A DNA stretch of 64,000 nt from positions 475,072 through 539,071 of the forward strand of contig JAEYZG010000062.1 of assembly GCA_023428135.1 (NCBI GenBank). Direction: 5' to 3'. The notes beneath the pieces are model-generated. The model searched no databases and was not told the DNA's origin. It worked only from the letters and a program-made list of their open reading frames with translations. Shown in pieces: positions 7,161-18,100 of the stretch; position 1 is the stretch's first letter; every line of letters starts with the position of its first letter. Source of the stretch: Bacteroidota bacterium. Its GTDB lineage: Bacteria; Bacteroidota; Bacteroidia; Cytophagales; Cytophagaceae. Made by a program: the position numbers and the translations under genes.

Positions 7161-10100
7161 CTCTATTGCATTTTTTATACCTTCAACACCCTCTCCAAGC
7201 ACTGCAAGCTGTGTAAGCAGTTGAGTTATCTGACCTGAATCTCCGATGCCCTTAAAGCGTTGATTTTTCTTAAAGGTCGTCTTAATTTCTTCCCATCTTG
7301 CCTTCTCTTCAGGAGTAATTCTTTCTGTAATATCTTTAAATTTCAGCAGATTAGCCTCAGCACCTGTAGTCAACGTCTGTGCTTCGTTCTGGTAATGGGT
7401 ATTGATAAGCATTTTTAATTCCTCATCATTCATCACTGGCACAACTTTCTCCGCCATCTTGTTCATATTCCGGTAAGAACCTTGGAGCTTAAATACCGGC
7501 TCATTTCTGAATTCTTCTGCCTGCGAGGCCGAATGGATGTATTCCTGATTAACTCTAAGCACAGCATCTCTGATTGAAAGTAACTTCTGAATAACAGATA
7601 CGATCTCATTAGTTTCTTCAGCAGCGTAGGATACTTCAAAATCAAGACCCGAGCTATCACCGGTTTCGGCAATTTTAACAAAAGAGTAAATGTCTTTAAG
7701 ACTTTTATTGGCAACCTTTGAAGTAATCGTGTTTGAGGTCAGGCAGTTTTCTATATAACTTAACTTAAACACATCTGCTTTGTCACCTATGATATCTCCA
7801 AGATTATAGGTATCTGCCCTGTTGGAAAGCATATCAGGTATTCTGAATTTTTCACCGCTTTCTGTATAAGGGTTTCCTGCCATTACCACGCAGACTTTCT
7901 TTCCACGGAAATCATATGTTTTGGACTTCCCTTTATAGATACCTTCGATCTTCCTTTGTGCGTCACAAAGAGAAATAAACTTCTGGAGAAACTCAGGATT
8001 ACAATGCTGAATATCATCAATATAAATCATGACATTGTCGCCCATCTCAAATGCGAGGTTCAGTTTTTCCAGCTCCTCCCTTGCAGCGCCATTCTGTGCT
8101 TCCGATGGATCTACTGAAGTGATCTTATGTCCTATAGCCGGACCATTGATCTTCATAAAAATCAACCCCAGTCTGTTCGCAACATATTCCATTAAAGTGG
8201 TTTTACCATAGCCGGGCGGAGATATCAGAAGCAACATTCCCATCTGATCGGTACGCTTGTTTTCTCCCACCACTCCTATCTGTTTGGCAAGGTTTGCTCC
8301 GATTAAAGGAAGATAGACATCATCAATCAACTTATTACGCACGAATGAACTTAGCACATTTGTTTTGTATTCTTCAAGACGCAGATCAGCCCTGAAGCTT
8401 TCTGTTAATGCGCTTTTCTTCTTCACATAAGCTGAATAACCAGCAACAACCTCTCTTTGGTAGCGTGATAATTTCTTTACGAATTTCTTGAAATGAAATT
8501 GATAGTTTCCATTCTGAATTAAGCTATGACTTCCGGATAATCCTTCAAGGATAACTTCAGATTTGGCAACAACTTCCTTGCAATTATCAAGCCCTGCCAA
8601 TAGTATCACAGCCGCTTCATCCACAAATTCCGGACTTGCAGATTTTTCGCTGTCAATAAATGCTTTCAACCAGTTTCTTGTCAGGTCAAACTGATTAACA
8701 GGATTGCCGTCAAGATTTTGTACCGATGCAATACATTCCTCCTCATATTTCTTCTTTTTCAGGAATGTATTAAAAGCCTTTGTAAGCTCAAGAGCCTCAT
8801 GACTGATGACAAATACATTGCCCCTTACCATCTCATCAAAAAGGTAATCCGCTGCTTCAGCGGCAATCTCTGTTTCAAAGAAATGGGTTTGCTCAATGAA
8901 ATTCAGTATCCCTGTTTTAAGAAGATTGATGATCTCCTGATGGGTATTTTTTCCCGGGAAAATTTTAAGAATGCTTCCTATTCCTTTTAATCTTAAATCA
9001 AAGGTTCTTCTTGCGTTTTCATCAAGAACGTGTAACCAATAAAACCTTGCACATGCTCTGGCATCAGAAGCATATTTTAGCAGATCAAGGCCACCTTCAA
9101 TATGTAGCAGAGCTTTAAGTATCAAAGCAGCATCCCTGTCATTCACTCCTTTGACATAACCTTCTGAATATCTGTTGGACATGAACTCCTGGACTACAAC
9201 GGTAAGAGAAGGTTCGTCGAGCTTAACTAAATTTTCTTTATCATATTTAGAGTTCACCTGCCCTTCATTAAATAGAAGCCAGGCGAGATACTCTCCTCTG
9301 TAAACGTAGTCATTTTCAGATATCAGGTGTTGATTCCAGAAAGGTTTGGTATTAAGAAATTCAGGATCTGTTACTTTTTCAAAGAAACTTGTACCGGTAA
9401 TATGGTAGGACATTTCTTCATGTCTGTTCACCATGGTAAGTTCCAAAGCCTGTGTGTTTACAGAAAAATTATAATTTCCGAATTTTACAACATTAGCACC
9501 TCCGACAAACAACTCTTTCTTATCCTTCAATTGTCTCAGTGTTGTTTCACGGAGATTTTTCATCCTGCCCTGAATGTCATCGGCCTTTACGGTATCACTG
9601 AGATCATTTAACTGCTTTACAATATCCCTGAGTTTATCCATCATCAGATCAGAGGCAAAGTAGCCATTGATCTCAGCAGCAGTATCGAAAGTAGCCACTC
9701 TGTTTTTTGCTCCGGACAAGATACGTTCCGCAGCGCTCATGAGGGCATTGGCTCTGTTGTTGCGGGCTTCTATTAAAGACAGCTTGCGGTTTTCAAAAGC
9801 TCCGTAAAGTTCTTCTCTCTTCTCAGAAACTATTTTGATAAAACCATCGAAATCGGGGAATTTAGCTTCCAGTTCTTCCAGCTGAATCATAAGCTTGGAA
9901 AGAAACTCCTCGCATTTCTCAGGCGTTGAACTTAAGTCCAGATAGTTTACAATGGACTGATCCAATAGTTTTATCTGAGAGTTAAATTCTGCTTCACTTT
10001 CTGACCTCCTTAAATCCAGCTTTCTGTTTTTAAGAGAAGCCTTTAATTTATTGATCTCAGAGAAAATGAGGGAAATCGTATCAATGATTTTGGTGGTCTG

Positions 10101-12050
10101 TGTTGCATCTTCAATCTTCAGGTTGCTGACAATCTGGATCAGCATTTCAAGCTCGTTGCTCACCTGAGCGATCTCCTCTTCAGTCTTATTCGCTTCGGTA
10201 ACCTTCGTTACTTTTACTGCAGAAGCATTCAGAACAGTCACTCTTTCATGGTAAGGAAGCAAAGCCTTTTCCTGCAGAAGGAATTCAACGCACCTTACCG
10301 AAAGCTTTTCCGTTTCATCAGATATGTTCTTTTCAAGATCGCTGACAGCATTAAGATCGACATACCTGAGTTCTTTCAGAGATATAACATCACCTCTCAA
10401 TGACCTTAACTCAGAAAGGATATTAACGAAAGTATTGATATCTTCAAACCTGTCCCGCTTTACCTGATCAAGAATAGCTTTTGCCCGGTCGGTTTGTTTC
10501 TTAACCTGATCTAATGTATTCTTTTTTATCCTGACTACCTTTTCAAATTCTTCGATGGTAGCAGCTGCAGTTGATTTAATCTCTGCAACAGGCTGGCCCA
10601 GGTTAAACGTAGCTTCTTCTCTGATCCAGTAATAAGAATCAAGCAGGTCTGTACTTATCTTGACGATATCAAGATATAAATTCGAATAAGCTTCGTCGTT
10701 CTTGGAAAGCAGGCCGAGTACTTCCGAACATTCCGCCATACAATGGACGATATCCTTGTTACCGATTTTATATAAATAAGAATCAGGAACTACATGAGGA
10801 ACATAAGTACTGGAACAATATGCAGAACTCCATATCTGGATAGTATGATGTTTTGAAGGTTCATTCTGATCATTAAAATAAATCAGCTCTCCATTGTCAA
10901 ATATAGAGTAACCATGACACAGAATAAGGTTGTCAACCTTTTGTTCTATAAGATTATATGGAAGAAGAATATATGCTCCATGCTCATCATTATAGAACAC
11001 ATATAAATAATCTTCTCCATTTGGAGACTGAATTCTCTTTTCAAACCTAAGTCCTTGAAGGTCGTTATCAAAAAGTTTGTACTCACCAGTCTGGAGATAA
11101 TATCCCTTCGAAAAAATAATTCCGTGGCTTTCAGGAAGCAAAACACAGGAATCCTTTATCGCGTCAATCCTCTGCGCCTTCTTGATTTTATCGTTGTAGA
11201 CAATATATCTGAATTTATCCTCTTTAAAAGGTTTTATCTTCAGGAGAATGATATTCCCAAGATCTGCATAATACATCTCTGCATCATCCAGTCTCTGATC
11301 TTTATCTTCAACAGGTTCGGAGTAGATACCTTCTCCGTCTTCAGTATTATCTTCAATCTTTACTGTTAAATCCCCTCCTATCGTTTCTATGAAGACTTTG
11401 TCAAGAACGGATACATGAGGGTGTTTACCCTTTCTGTGGTAATCTCTAGAAGTACGCTCCCATTCAAATCCATATTGAGGAGGAAACTTATACTCATGTT
11501 CGCTTCTGTTTCCTTCATATTTCAACTCCTCCCCACTTATGAGCCATTTAAATGTCTTAATGTCCTTGGCGCCTTTTCCGACACGGAAGATCATGTACAG
11601 ATAAGGACCAATAACTGCAAACTTTTCAAAGGAAGTACTTTTGTAATACTTATAAAGTTCTTTAAAATCCGATTCAAAAAGTTCAGTCTGGATTTTATTA
11701 AGCCCAGCATGAACAAATGAATGGTCTTTATACTGATAGATGCTGAATACGTCCGTTAGAACGGTCTCTGATCTTAATCCAATATGGACGTTGTATCCGA
11801 ATAAAAGATAAGTACCCAGAGAAACCATATCTCTGGGTACACAATTATTTTCTGTGGTAATCCTTGCTGTTGCTACGAGCTTTTGCTCTATAGCTCCGAA
11901 TACATTCTTTCTGTCTTCGTTAAGTTTCCCCAGTCTTTCCCTTAGGTCCTTGCCTGACTTATCAAGTCTGCTTCGCAAAACTTCATAAGTACCGGAATCA
12001 AGTTGCACTGCTTTAGAATCTGAAGTATTCTCAGGTTTAACTTCTGCCAT
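7143..12050 (-). CDS. giant AAA ATPase ('DNA repair ATPase' type, DUF3686-like)
   Basis: A 1635-residue protein. The first ~480 residues look like a beta-rich repeat region with many aromatic strands. About 480-900 is long charged coiled coil, about 900-1230 is helical, and a C-terminal AAA module follows: Walker A SPPGYGKTT (around residue 1275), Walker B NVMIYIDDIQHC (around 1343) and a sensor-1 region VVMAGNPYTESG (around 1393). Such proteins are named 'DNA repair ATPase' in databases, with an N-terminal region I recall as DUF3686; the name is not backed by experiments known to me. The gene starts 24 bp behind a flotillin gene and shares its operon with a YqiJ-like protein. The context points to remodelling of a membrane-bound assembly rather than DNA repair (inference). 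Confidence 0.85.
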   Translation of the reverse strand: MAEVKPENTSDSKAVQLDSGTYEVLRSRLDKSGKDLRERLGKLNEDRKNVFGAIEQKLVATARITTENNCVPRDMVSLGTYLLFGYNVHIGLRSETVLTDVFSIYQYKDHSFVHAGLNKIQTELFESDFKELYKYYKSTSFEKFAVIGPYLYMIFRVGKGAKDIKTFKWLISGEELKYEGNRSEHEYKFPPQYGFEWERTSRDYHRKGKHPHVSVLDKVFIETIGGDLTVKIEDNTEDGEGIYSEPVEDKDQRLDDAEMYYADLGNIILLKIKPFKEDKFRYIVYNDKIKKAQRIDAIKDSCVLLPESHGIIFSKGYYLQTGEYKLFDNDLQGLRFEKRIQSPNGEDYLYVFYNDEHGAYILLPYNLIEQKVDNLILCHGYSIFDNGELIYFNDQNEPSKHHTIQIWSSAYCSSTYVPHVVPDSYLYKIGNKDIVHCMAECSEVLGLLSKNDEAYSNLYLDIVKISTDLLDSYYWIREEATFNLGQPVAEIKSTAAATIEEFEKVVRIKKNTLDQVKKQTDRAKAILDQVKRDRFEDINTFVNILSELRSLRGDVISLKELRYVDLNAVSDLEKNISDETEKLSVRCVEFLLQEKALLPYHERVTVLNASAVKVTKVTEANKTEEEIAQVSNELEMLIQIVSNLKIEDATQTTKIIDTISLIFSEINKLKASLKNRKLDLRRSESEAEFNSQIKLLDQSIVNYLDLSSTPEKCEEFLSKLMIQLEELEAKFPDFDGFIKIVSEKREELYGAFENRKLSLIEARNNRANALMSAAERILSGAKNRVATFDTAAEINGYFASDLMMDKLRDIVKQLNDLSDTVKADDIQGRMKNLRETTLRQLKDKKELFVGGANVVKFGNYNFSVNTQALELTMVNRHEEMSYHITGTSFFEKVTDPEFLNTKPFWNQHLISENDYVYRGEYLAWLLFNEGQVNSKYDKENLVKLDEPSLTVVVQEFMSNRYSEGYVKGVNDRDAALILKALLHIEGGLDLLKYASDARACARFYWLHVLDENARRTFDLRLKGIGSILKIFPGKNTHQEIINLLKTGILNFIEQTHFFETEIAAEAADYLFDEMVRGNVFVISHEALELTKAFNTFLKKKKYEEECIASVQNLDGNPVNQFDLTRNWLKAFIDSEKSASPEFVDEAAVILLAGLDNCKEVVAKSEVILEGLSGSHSLIQNGNYQFHFKKFVKKLSRYQREVVAGYSAYVKKKSALTESFRADLRLEEYKTNVLSSFVRNKLIDDVYLPLIGANLAKQIGVVGENKRTDQMGMLLLISPPGYGKTTLMEYVANRLGLIFMKINGPAIGHKITSVDPSEAQNGAAREELEKLNLAFEMGDNVMIYIDDIQHCNPEFLQKFISLCDAQRKIEGIYKGKSKTYDFRGKKVCVVMAGNPYTESGEKFRIPDMLSNRADTYNLGDIIGDKADVFKLSYIENCLTSNTITSKVANKSLKDIYSFVKIAETGDSSGLDFEVSYAAEETNEIVSVIQKLLSIRDAVLRVNQEYIHSASQAEEFRNEPVFKLQGSYRNMNKMAEKVVPVMNDEELKMLINTHYQNEAQTLTTGAEANLLKFKDITERITPEEKARWEEIKTTFKKNQRFKGIGDSGQITQLLTQLAVLGEGVEGIKNAIEKKSSE

Positions 12051-12074
12051 GATTACTTAATAAATCTTGACGTG

Positions 12075-14189
12075 TTATTCTTTTGTTTTAATCTTTATTC
12101 CAAGGTTCTCAAGCGTCTGGTTTGCAATTCCCAGTTCCCTTGCTTCATTTAATACAGAAGCGAGCGTATTTTTAAGGGCATTGTCAACAGTTCCTGAACT
12201 TAATTTTAATATCAGAGCAGATATAGACAGGTTCTTGATATCTTCTGTAGAGAGTTTGTGCTTACCTAACAGGTCCTGTATCTTTTCAAGCAAATTTTCA
12301 TTTCCATCACCCAAAAAAGATCCTTTGATTTCTGTAAGAAGTTTACTATTGTCCACCATTTTATCAAGTGACTTTCCTTTTGTGATTGAACCAATAATTT
12401 TATCAAAGAACATTGTTTCGCCACCCACAATTTCAATCTTAGAAGCTTTCAATGCTTCAGAGATAACTTTAGCCTGAGCTTCGGCGATATCTTTCTGAAT
12501 GTTGATTTCTGCAAGCTCGATAGATTTCTCTTTATCAAGTTTAAGTTTAAACTCTTCGTGATCTTTACCAACTCCATCCAGTTTCTTCATAGCGTCAGCT
12601 TTCTGAGTGATACCCTGAGCTTCTGCTTCCATCTTCTTGTGTAAAACAGTAGCTTCCATTGTACCCTTTTTCTCATCAGCAGCAGCTTTGGCTTCGATAC
12701 CTTTTGCCTCTGCGGTTGCTTTCGCTTCTATGCCTTTCGCTTCTGCAACAGATTTTTTCTCAAAAACCAAGGCCTCTGTAGTCCCTTGTTTCTCCTGGGC
12801 TTTCGCTTTAGCTTCAATCACCTGAGCTTCAGCCAAACCTTTGGTTGATTCCTCAAGTATTGTTACCTCAGCAATTGTTCTTCTGGCGTCTGCCTGACTT
12901 GCAGATGCTTTTTGAGCGGCTTCAGCTTCCAACATTAACTGCAATGCTTTGATCTCAGCAGCAGCTTTCATCGCTTCTGCCATTTTAATCTCTTTCACCT
13001 TCAACTCCTCCGCTTGAGTTGTTGCATTCGTAATTGCTACTTCCTTATTTCTATTTGCTTCAGCAAATGCTTTCGCGTCTTTTATCTTCTCCTCTTCAGT
13101 AACGACAGTTTTTTCAACCATTACACGCTCTCTGATCACATCCTGAATATTTTTCTTTTCTTCCTCAAGAGCTTTATCCTTTTCGATTATTGCCAGAGCA
13201 ACAACTCTTTCCTTCTCATTTGCTTCAAGTAACTTATCTTTCTCCACACGCTGAGTTTCGACAGCATCGGTTCTTTCTTTGCTTTTAGAAGCCACAATAA
13301 TCTGCCTCTGTTTATTTTCCTCTGCAACCTGAATACCTTCTTCTGATTTTATTCTTGCCAGTTCAGATTTCAGCTTTTCTTCTGACATTACCTTTTCAGC
13401 TTCAGCTTTTTCTCTTGCACGAATGATAGCGATTTCTCTTTGCTGCCTTTCTTCAGTTTCAGCAAGCTGACGGTTAAGCTCTAAAATGGCTTCTTTGGCT
13501 TCCACATCCTGCTTACGTAGTACCTTCTCTTCATTTCTCTTAATTTCATTTGCAAGAATTTTTTGCTGAGCAGTGATCTCGGTAATTTTCTTGATACCTT
13601 GTGAGTCAAGGATATTATCGGTCTTCATAAACTCAAGCGGAGTCTGCTCAAGATAATCTATTGCACAGTCATCAAGATGATAACCGTTAAGATCAGTACC
13701 AATGATATCTAGTATTTCTTTTTTGAATTTATCTCTATCGGAATAAAGCGAAACAAAATCAAATCTTCTACCTACTGTTTTTAGTGCCTCTGAAAATTTT
13801 GAATCAAAAATAGAAACAAGGGTTTCCTTGTGGGAAGCACGTTCGCAACCAATTGTCTGAGCAACCTTTACAACATCTTCTACACCTTTATTAACTCTTA
13901 CAAAAAAAGCCACTTCTATATCTGCACGAATGTTATCCTGACAAATAAGTCCGTCTTTCCCAATCCTTTTAATATGAAGCGTTTTCAAAGAAATATCCAT
14001 AATCTCCATTTTATGAAGAACCGGAATCACAAACATAGCGGTAAATGTAACCTTTGTTCCTCCAGCACCTGTTCGTACAATGGCCTTTCCTTGCGGTACT
14101 TTTTTATACCATTTTACTAACAGAACCAGGATCATCACGACGAAAAAAATTCCTATCAGAATTGTCGTCATCAATACATTCTCTAACAT
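12075..14189 (-). CDS. flotillin family (SPFH domain) membrane scaffold protein
   Basis: A 704-residue protein with one N-terminal membrane helix (about residues 5-25, MTTILIGIFFVVMILVLLV), an SPFH/band-7 domain (about 30-190, with KIEDNI-type strands such as GLICQDNIRADIEVAFFVRV), a very long Ala/Glu/Lys-rich coiled coil (about 200-560, with repeated AEAKGIEAKA units) and a C-terminal flotillin region. Flotillins form large rings that mark ordered membrane microdomains. The gene is the middle of a three-gene leftward operon (47 bp after the YqiJ-like gene, 24 bp before the ATPase), the usual bacterial pairing of an OB-fold membrane protein with a flotillin. The repeated AKGIEAKATAEAKGIEAKA stretch is an internal duplication. 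Confidence 0.93.
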   Translation of the reverse strand: MLENVLMTTILIGIFFVVMILVLLVKWYKKVPQGKAIVRTGAGGTKVTFTAMFVIPVLHKMEIMDISLKTLHIKRIGKDGLICQDNIRADIEVAFFVRVNKGVEDVVKVAQTIGCERASHKETLVSIFDSKFSEALKTVGRRFDFVSLYSDRDKFKKEILDIIGTDLNGYHLDDCAIDYLEQTPLEFMKTDNILDSQGIKKITEITAQQKILANEIKRNEEKVLRKQDVEAKEAILELNRQLAETEERQQREIAIIRAREKAEAEKVMSEEKLKSELARIKSEEGIQVAEENKQRQIIVASKSKERTDAVETQRVEKDKLLEANEKERVVALAIIEKDKALEEEKKNIQDVIRERVMVEKTVVTEEEKIKDAKAFAEANRNKEVAITNATTQAEELKVKEIKMAEAMKAAAEIKALQLMLEAEAAQKASASQADARRTIAEVTILEESTKGLAEAQVIEAKAKAQEKQGTTEALVFEKKSVAEAKGIEAKATAEAKGIEAKAAADEKKGTMEATVLHKKMEAEAQGITQKADAMKKLDGVGKDHEEFKLKLDKEKSIELAEINIQKDIAEAQAKVISEALKASKIEIVGGETMFFDKIIGSITKGKSLDKMVDNSKLLTEIKGSFLGDGNENLLEKIQDLLGKHKLSTEDIKNLSISALILKLSSGTVDNALKNTLASVLNEARELGIANQTLENLGIKIKTKE

Positions 14190-14236
14190 TGGATTTAAGA
14201 TTTATAAGAGTTGTTAATTATGTGTTTAGTATTAGT

Positions 14237-14872
14237 TTATCTTTCGGAATCGTATGGCTCAGCGATATAATAATCGCCAACTTTGATATATTCAATTAAA
14301 AGTGCTGAGCTTCCCTTTAACATTTGCTTACCAGGATATGTCCGGATATTAACCCTGATAGGATCACCATTTCTATTGATCTCACCCTGACCATTTCTTT
14401 CGGAAGTTGCTTCCACAAAAACCATACAGACAGCCCCGGTATAATCACTAACGGTTTCTGCCTCTTCGGTATTTAACTTAAGCAAACTATATATTTTCGC
14501 GAGCGGAATTGAGATGATGCGCGTTACAATAAAAGACCCGATGATTGCAGGAATATATATAATCAAGGCAAAAAACAAGGAAGAATTTCCCAGATAATAA
14601 TTTGTTAATATAGTAATCATCCAGAAAAAGAGTACAAAAAAACTGATCACAATGGCAATTGGAAGATCTCCGAAATCAAAGGTTTTTCCTAAAATTGAAT
14701 CTGAATCCGTTTCAACTTCAACATGTCCCTTATCCAGTTCTGCATCTCCACTCAACATTTCCAGATCAAATAACCCAACCAGGTTTATAACCCAGTAAAA
14801 CAATACCAGTAGAAGTAAAATTGTAACTGGTAAATTTGAATTTTTAAAAGATTCGGTTAATAACTCATTCAT
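14237..14872 (-). CDS. YqiJ-like integral membrane protein with C-terminal OB-fold
   Basis: A 211-residue protein with three or four hydrophobic segments (about 17-36, 71-93, 99-125) and a soluble C-terminal part (about 135-211) of OB-fold character, containing SDYTGAVCMVFVEATSERNG, the NfeD/YqiJ-type partner of flotillin. NfeD-like partners anchor or tune flotillin microdomains. It is the first gene of the operon with the flotillin and giant ATPase. Its promoter must lie in the 322-bp divergent region shared with the retron operon. Confidence 0.82.
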   Translation of the reverse strand: MNELLTESFKNSNLPVTILLLLVLFYWVINLVGLFDLEMLSGDAELDKGHVEVETDSDSILGKTFDFGDLPIAIVISFFVLFFWMITILTNYYLGNSSLFFALIIYIPAIIGSFIVTRIISIPLAKIYSLLKLNTEEAETVSDYTGAVCMVFVEATSERNGQGEINRNGDPIRVNIRTYPGKQMLKGSSALLIEYIKVGDYYIAEPYDSER

Positions 14873-15194
14873 TGATTCAGAATTGTATTTTGATTACGAT
14901 TATATGACAAAAAGGTTAGTATATAAATGGTTAAAAGTTATCCTTACCTCAACTAAAAATGATAATCAAATATATAGAAAAAGAACTATAAAATTTAAAT
15001 TTTTTCAAGAAAAAATAAATGGTTCAATTTTCCCTAACTTAAACTTCTTAATAAAGTCGATTCCAACTTTATAACTTACTTCCAAACGAAAAAACTGCTA
15101 TTTATTGGAAATTACTATACATATTAACTACTTTGTCACTTCATATTTTGAATGATATTGATTTTTAATCAGAAAACTTTTAACTCCAATTGTT
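14873..15194. other. divergent intergenic region between flotillin operon and retron operon
   Basis: Very AT-rich 322 bp from which both operons must be transcribed. A small frame at 14883-15074 lacks an ATG start and convincing composition, so I do not call a gene. TACTTTG and TATTTTG sequences near 15130-15150 are one base short of the TAnnTTTG promoter element; no full promoter could be fixed. Confidence 0.4.
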
Positions 15195-18100
15195 TTGAAA
15201 CTGATAAAGCAAATAAAATTATACTTTCAGGAAGGAACCTCGGACAAAGTATACGAAATTGACCTTTGCGAATCCGGAGAAGGATTTCTGGTTAATTTCA
15301 GATATGGAAGAAGAGGCGCAACTCTGAAAGAAGGTACCAAAACTATATTTCCTGTTGACTTGCAGGAGGCAAATAAAGTTTTTGATGCGCTGGAAAAGGA
15401 AAAAAGAAGTAAGGGATACTCCACAGAAGGTGAGCCAATGGGGATTGTCAGCAAGCCTGTTCAAGGCGCAAAAGACAATGACCGCAGAAAGAAAGCCATT
15501 CTTAAAATTTTAAAGAATGCAGTAGATGGTGATGAACCCGAAAGCTGGCCTTTGTCAAGAGTATTCTGGAGAGCAGGCGAACTCAATATACATGAAGCAA
15601 TTCCCTTTATTCAAAAATTGACAGACCTGTCTGACAATATCTCCGTTTATTCTGCAATATGGACAATCGGAAAATGCGGTAATTCAAGCTCAGCCCCCTT
15701 TCTAAAATCACTGCAAAAGAATCATGACTTTCCTCAGTATTTAAAAGATATCATATCAGAAGCTTTATTCAGGATATCAGATCCTGCAGAAAGAAAAACA
15801 GCCGGGGAGCCTCTTCTTGCAACACTTCCAGAACATATAAAGAAATTATTCCATTCAGAAGGTTATTCAGAGCTTGAAGTTCAACTAAAGGAGTTGCTCT
15901 TTAAAACCCAGTCAACATCCAACGAGTATCTTTCTACACTTTATCGTTTATCACATGATAATAGAGAATTAAAGAGAATATTATCACGTATAATCAATAA
16001 TGTTCCTCTTACCTACAACTATTTCAAACATATCAGACATATCTTTAAAATGGCTGAGATGTGGGAAGATTATGAAACGTTTGGGATCATAGCAAAAAAT
16101 ATCGATAAACATTCTCCTGGTCCTTACAGTGACAAAGGAGCTTTTAGCAGTAAAACCAAAAGGTATCTTTCGGCAAGAGTACTCAGATCACTTAAAAGGC
16201 TTGGTGAAGTTAAATCCTCATCATATAAAGAATTAGCTTGTGGTGTATTATTGGCTTTTGATGATAGCAAAGACTGCAAACCTTCTTATCATCGCTCCAC
16301 CTATACTTATGTATATAACAAGCAAACCAAAAGGCACAATGTAACTGAGACTAAAACATATTTCGAAATTAATGCCGTATACAGAGCGTTTAATTTCATA
16401 CTCTTTCAAAACAGTCCAAGATACTCTTTGGACCAAAGCGGATGGCAATGTATAGCTCCTTATATTCCGGGCAATGAAGCGCCATCACAAAGAGAAGAAG
16501 CCTTTCCTGAACTGTGGGACACCGCGGAAAATGAAGTTATAAAGCTCTTATCGTGCTCAAGATCGTTACAGGTTCATGAGTTTGCATTAAAGGTATTTAA
16601 AGCAAACCCCGAATTTGCTAATCAGCTTATAACAGAAAATATTGTAGATTTTCTGAATGCAGCATTTGAAATAACGAGAAAGCTTGGACTGGAATTAGCT
16701 ATGAAGGCCTATAATCCAGCTAATCCTGACACACCATTACTGCTTGGCATGCTTCAAAGCCCACTTGAAGAAGCCAATTTGCAGGCTTTGCAGTGGATTG
16801 AAGCGCAGCAACAGGTATTCATAAGTGATTCAGAATTTATTGCTGAGCTGATTTTCCTGAGGAATCCTTCCATTCAAACCAAAGTAAGATCCCTACTTAT
16901 ATCAGCAAACATTCCTGATCAACAAGCTGAAATTGTCATTGGTAAAATACTTGCTACCCTTATCCGGACTGAAGTTCGGTCGGAGGAAGATACGCTCTTT
17001 ATTTCACATACAGGGCAAACAATGCTGGATATATTCGGAAACCAGCTTGATTTTATAGGAACAGATGTTATCAAAGATCTGCTTCAGCATGCTTCTCCTG
17101 AAGTGCATGCCATTGCGGGTGCTATACTGGTACACAAAAAACTAAATCCTGAATTGATTCCTAGTGACCTTCTTCAAGCTCTTTTAAAATCAGAAAATGA
17201 AAAAGCGAGAACTGCAGGTATTGAGCTGTTAGGAAGATTTCCTGAAACTTCTCTGATAGAAAAAAAAGAGCTCCTTATCAGCTTTTGTTTATCACCACTT
17301 CCGGATGTGCGAAATGCAGTAAAACCAATCATTGCAAAACTCACGAAGGCATACCCTGCATTCGGGAATGAGCTTATCGACTTGTTTGTTCCTGCATTTC
17401 TGATGAAGGAAACGTATGAAGGGGTACATCAGGATTTACTTAAACTCTTAACAACCGAGCTTTCTGAAAGCTTGTCATACATCAATAAAAACCAGGGCCT
17501 TTTACTCCTTCATTCAAAATTTAAATCTGCACAGTTACTTGGTACTGCTTTACTTAAAATGACAATCAGAGAAGAGGATTTATCAATATCTGAAATAGTA
17601 AAGATATCAGGTAACTCCAACGAAGAGGTAAGAAAATATGCATGGAACTACTACAATAACAACCATCCCAGGATAAAGGAAAATAAAGAGGAAGCATTAA
17701 GGATTGTAGATGCTGACTGGGAAGATACAAGGAATTTCGCTTTTGATTATTTCAGAAATACATTCAGCCAGGAAGACTGGTCAGCTGAAAACCTTATCGC
17801 TCTTTGCGACAACACCAGAGAAGATGTTCAGAACTTTGGAAAGGAAATGATTACAAAATCATTTAGGAGTGAAGATGGAGAAGAATATTTACTAAAACTA
17901 AGTCAGCATCCAGATACAAGATTGCAGCTATTTACTTCATCATACCTTGAAACATACGCCGGAGGTAAACCAGAGATACTTGAAAAACTAAAATCTTATT
18001 TTATCACCCTACTCTCTCAAGTAAATAAAGGTAAGGTAGCAAAATTACGTGCATTAGATTTTCTGAAAAATGAAGCTATGAAAAATGAAGCTGCGGCACA

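Noticed and set aside
12067..14299. Several plus-strand frames opposite the flotillin gene
   Set aside because: They are antisense shadows of an Ala/Glu/Lys-rich coiled coil and have no independent support.
14883..15074. Small plus-strand frame (63 residues) before the retron
   Set aside because: It starts at TTG, has AT-driven composition (many Lys, Ile, Phe) and no recognisable pattern.
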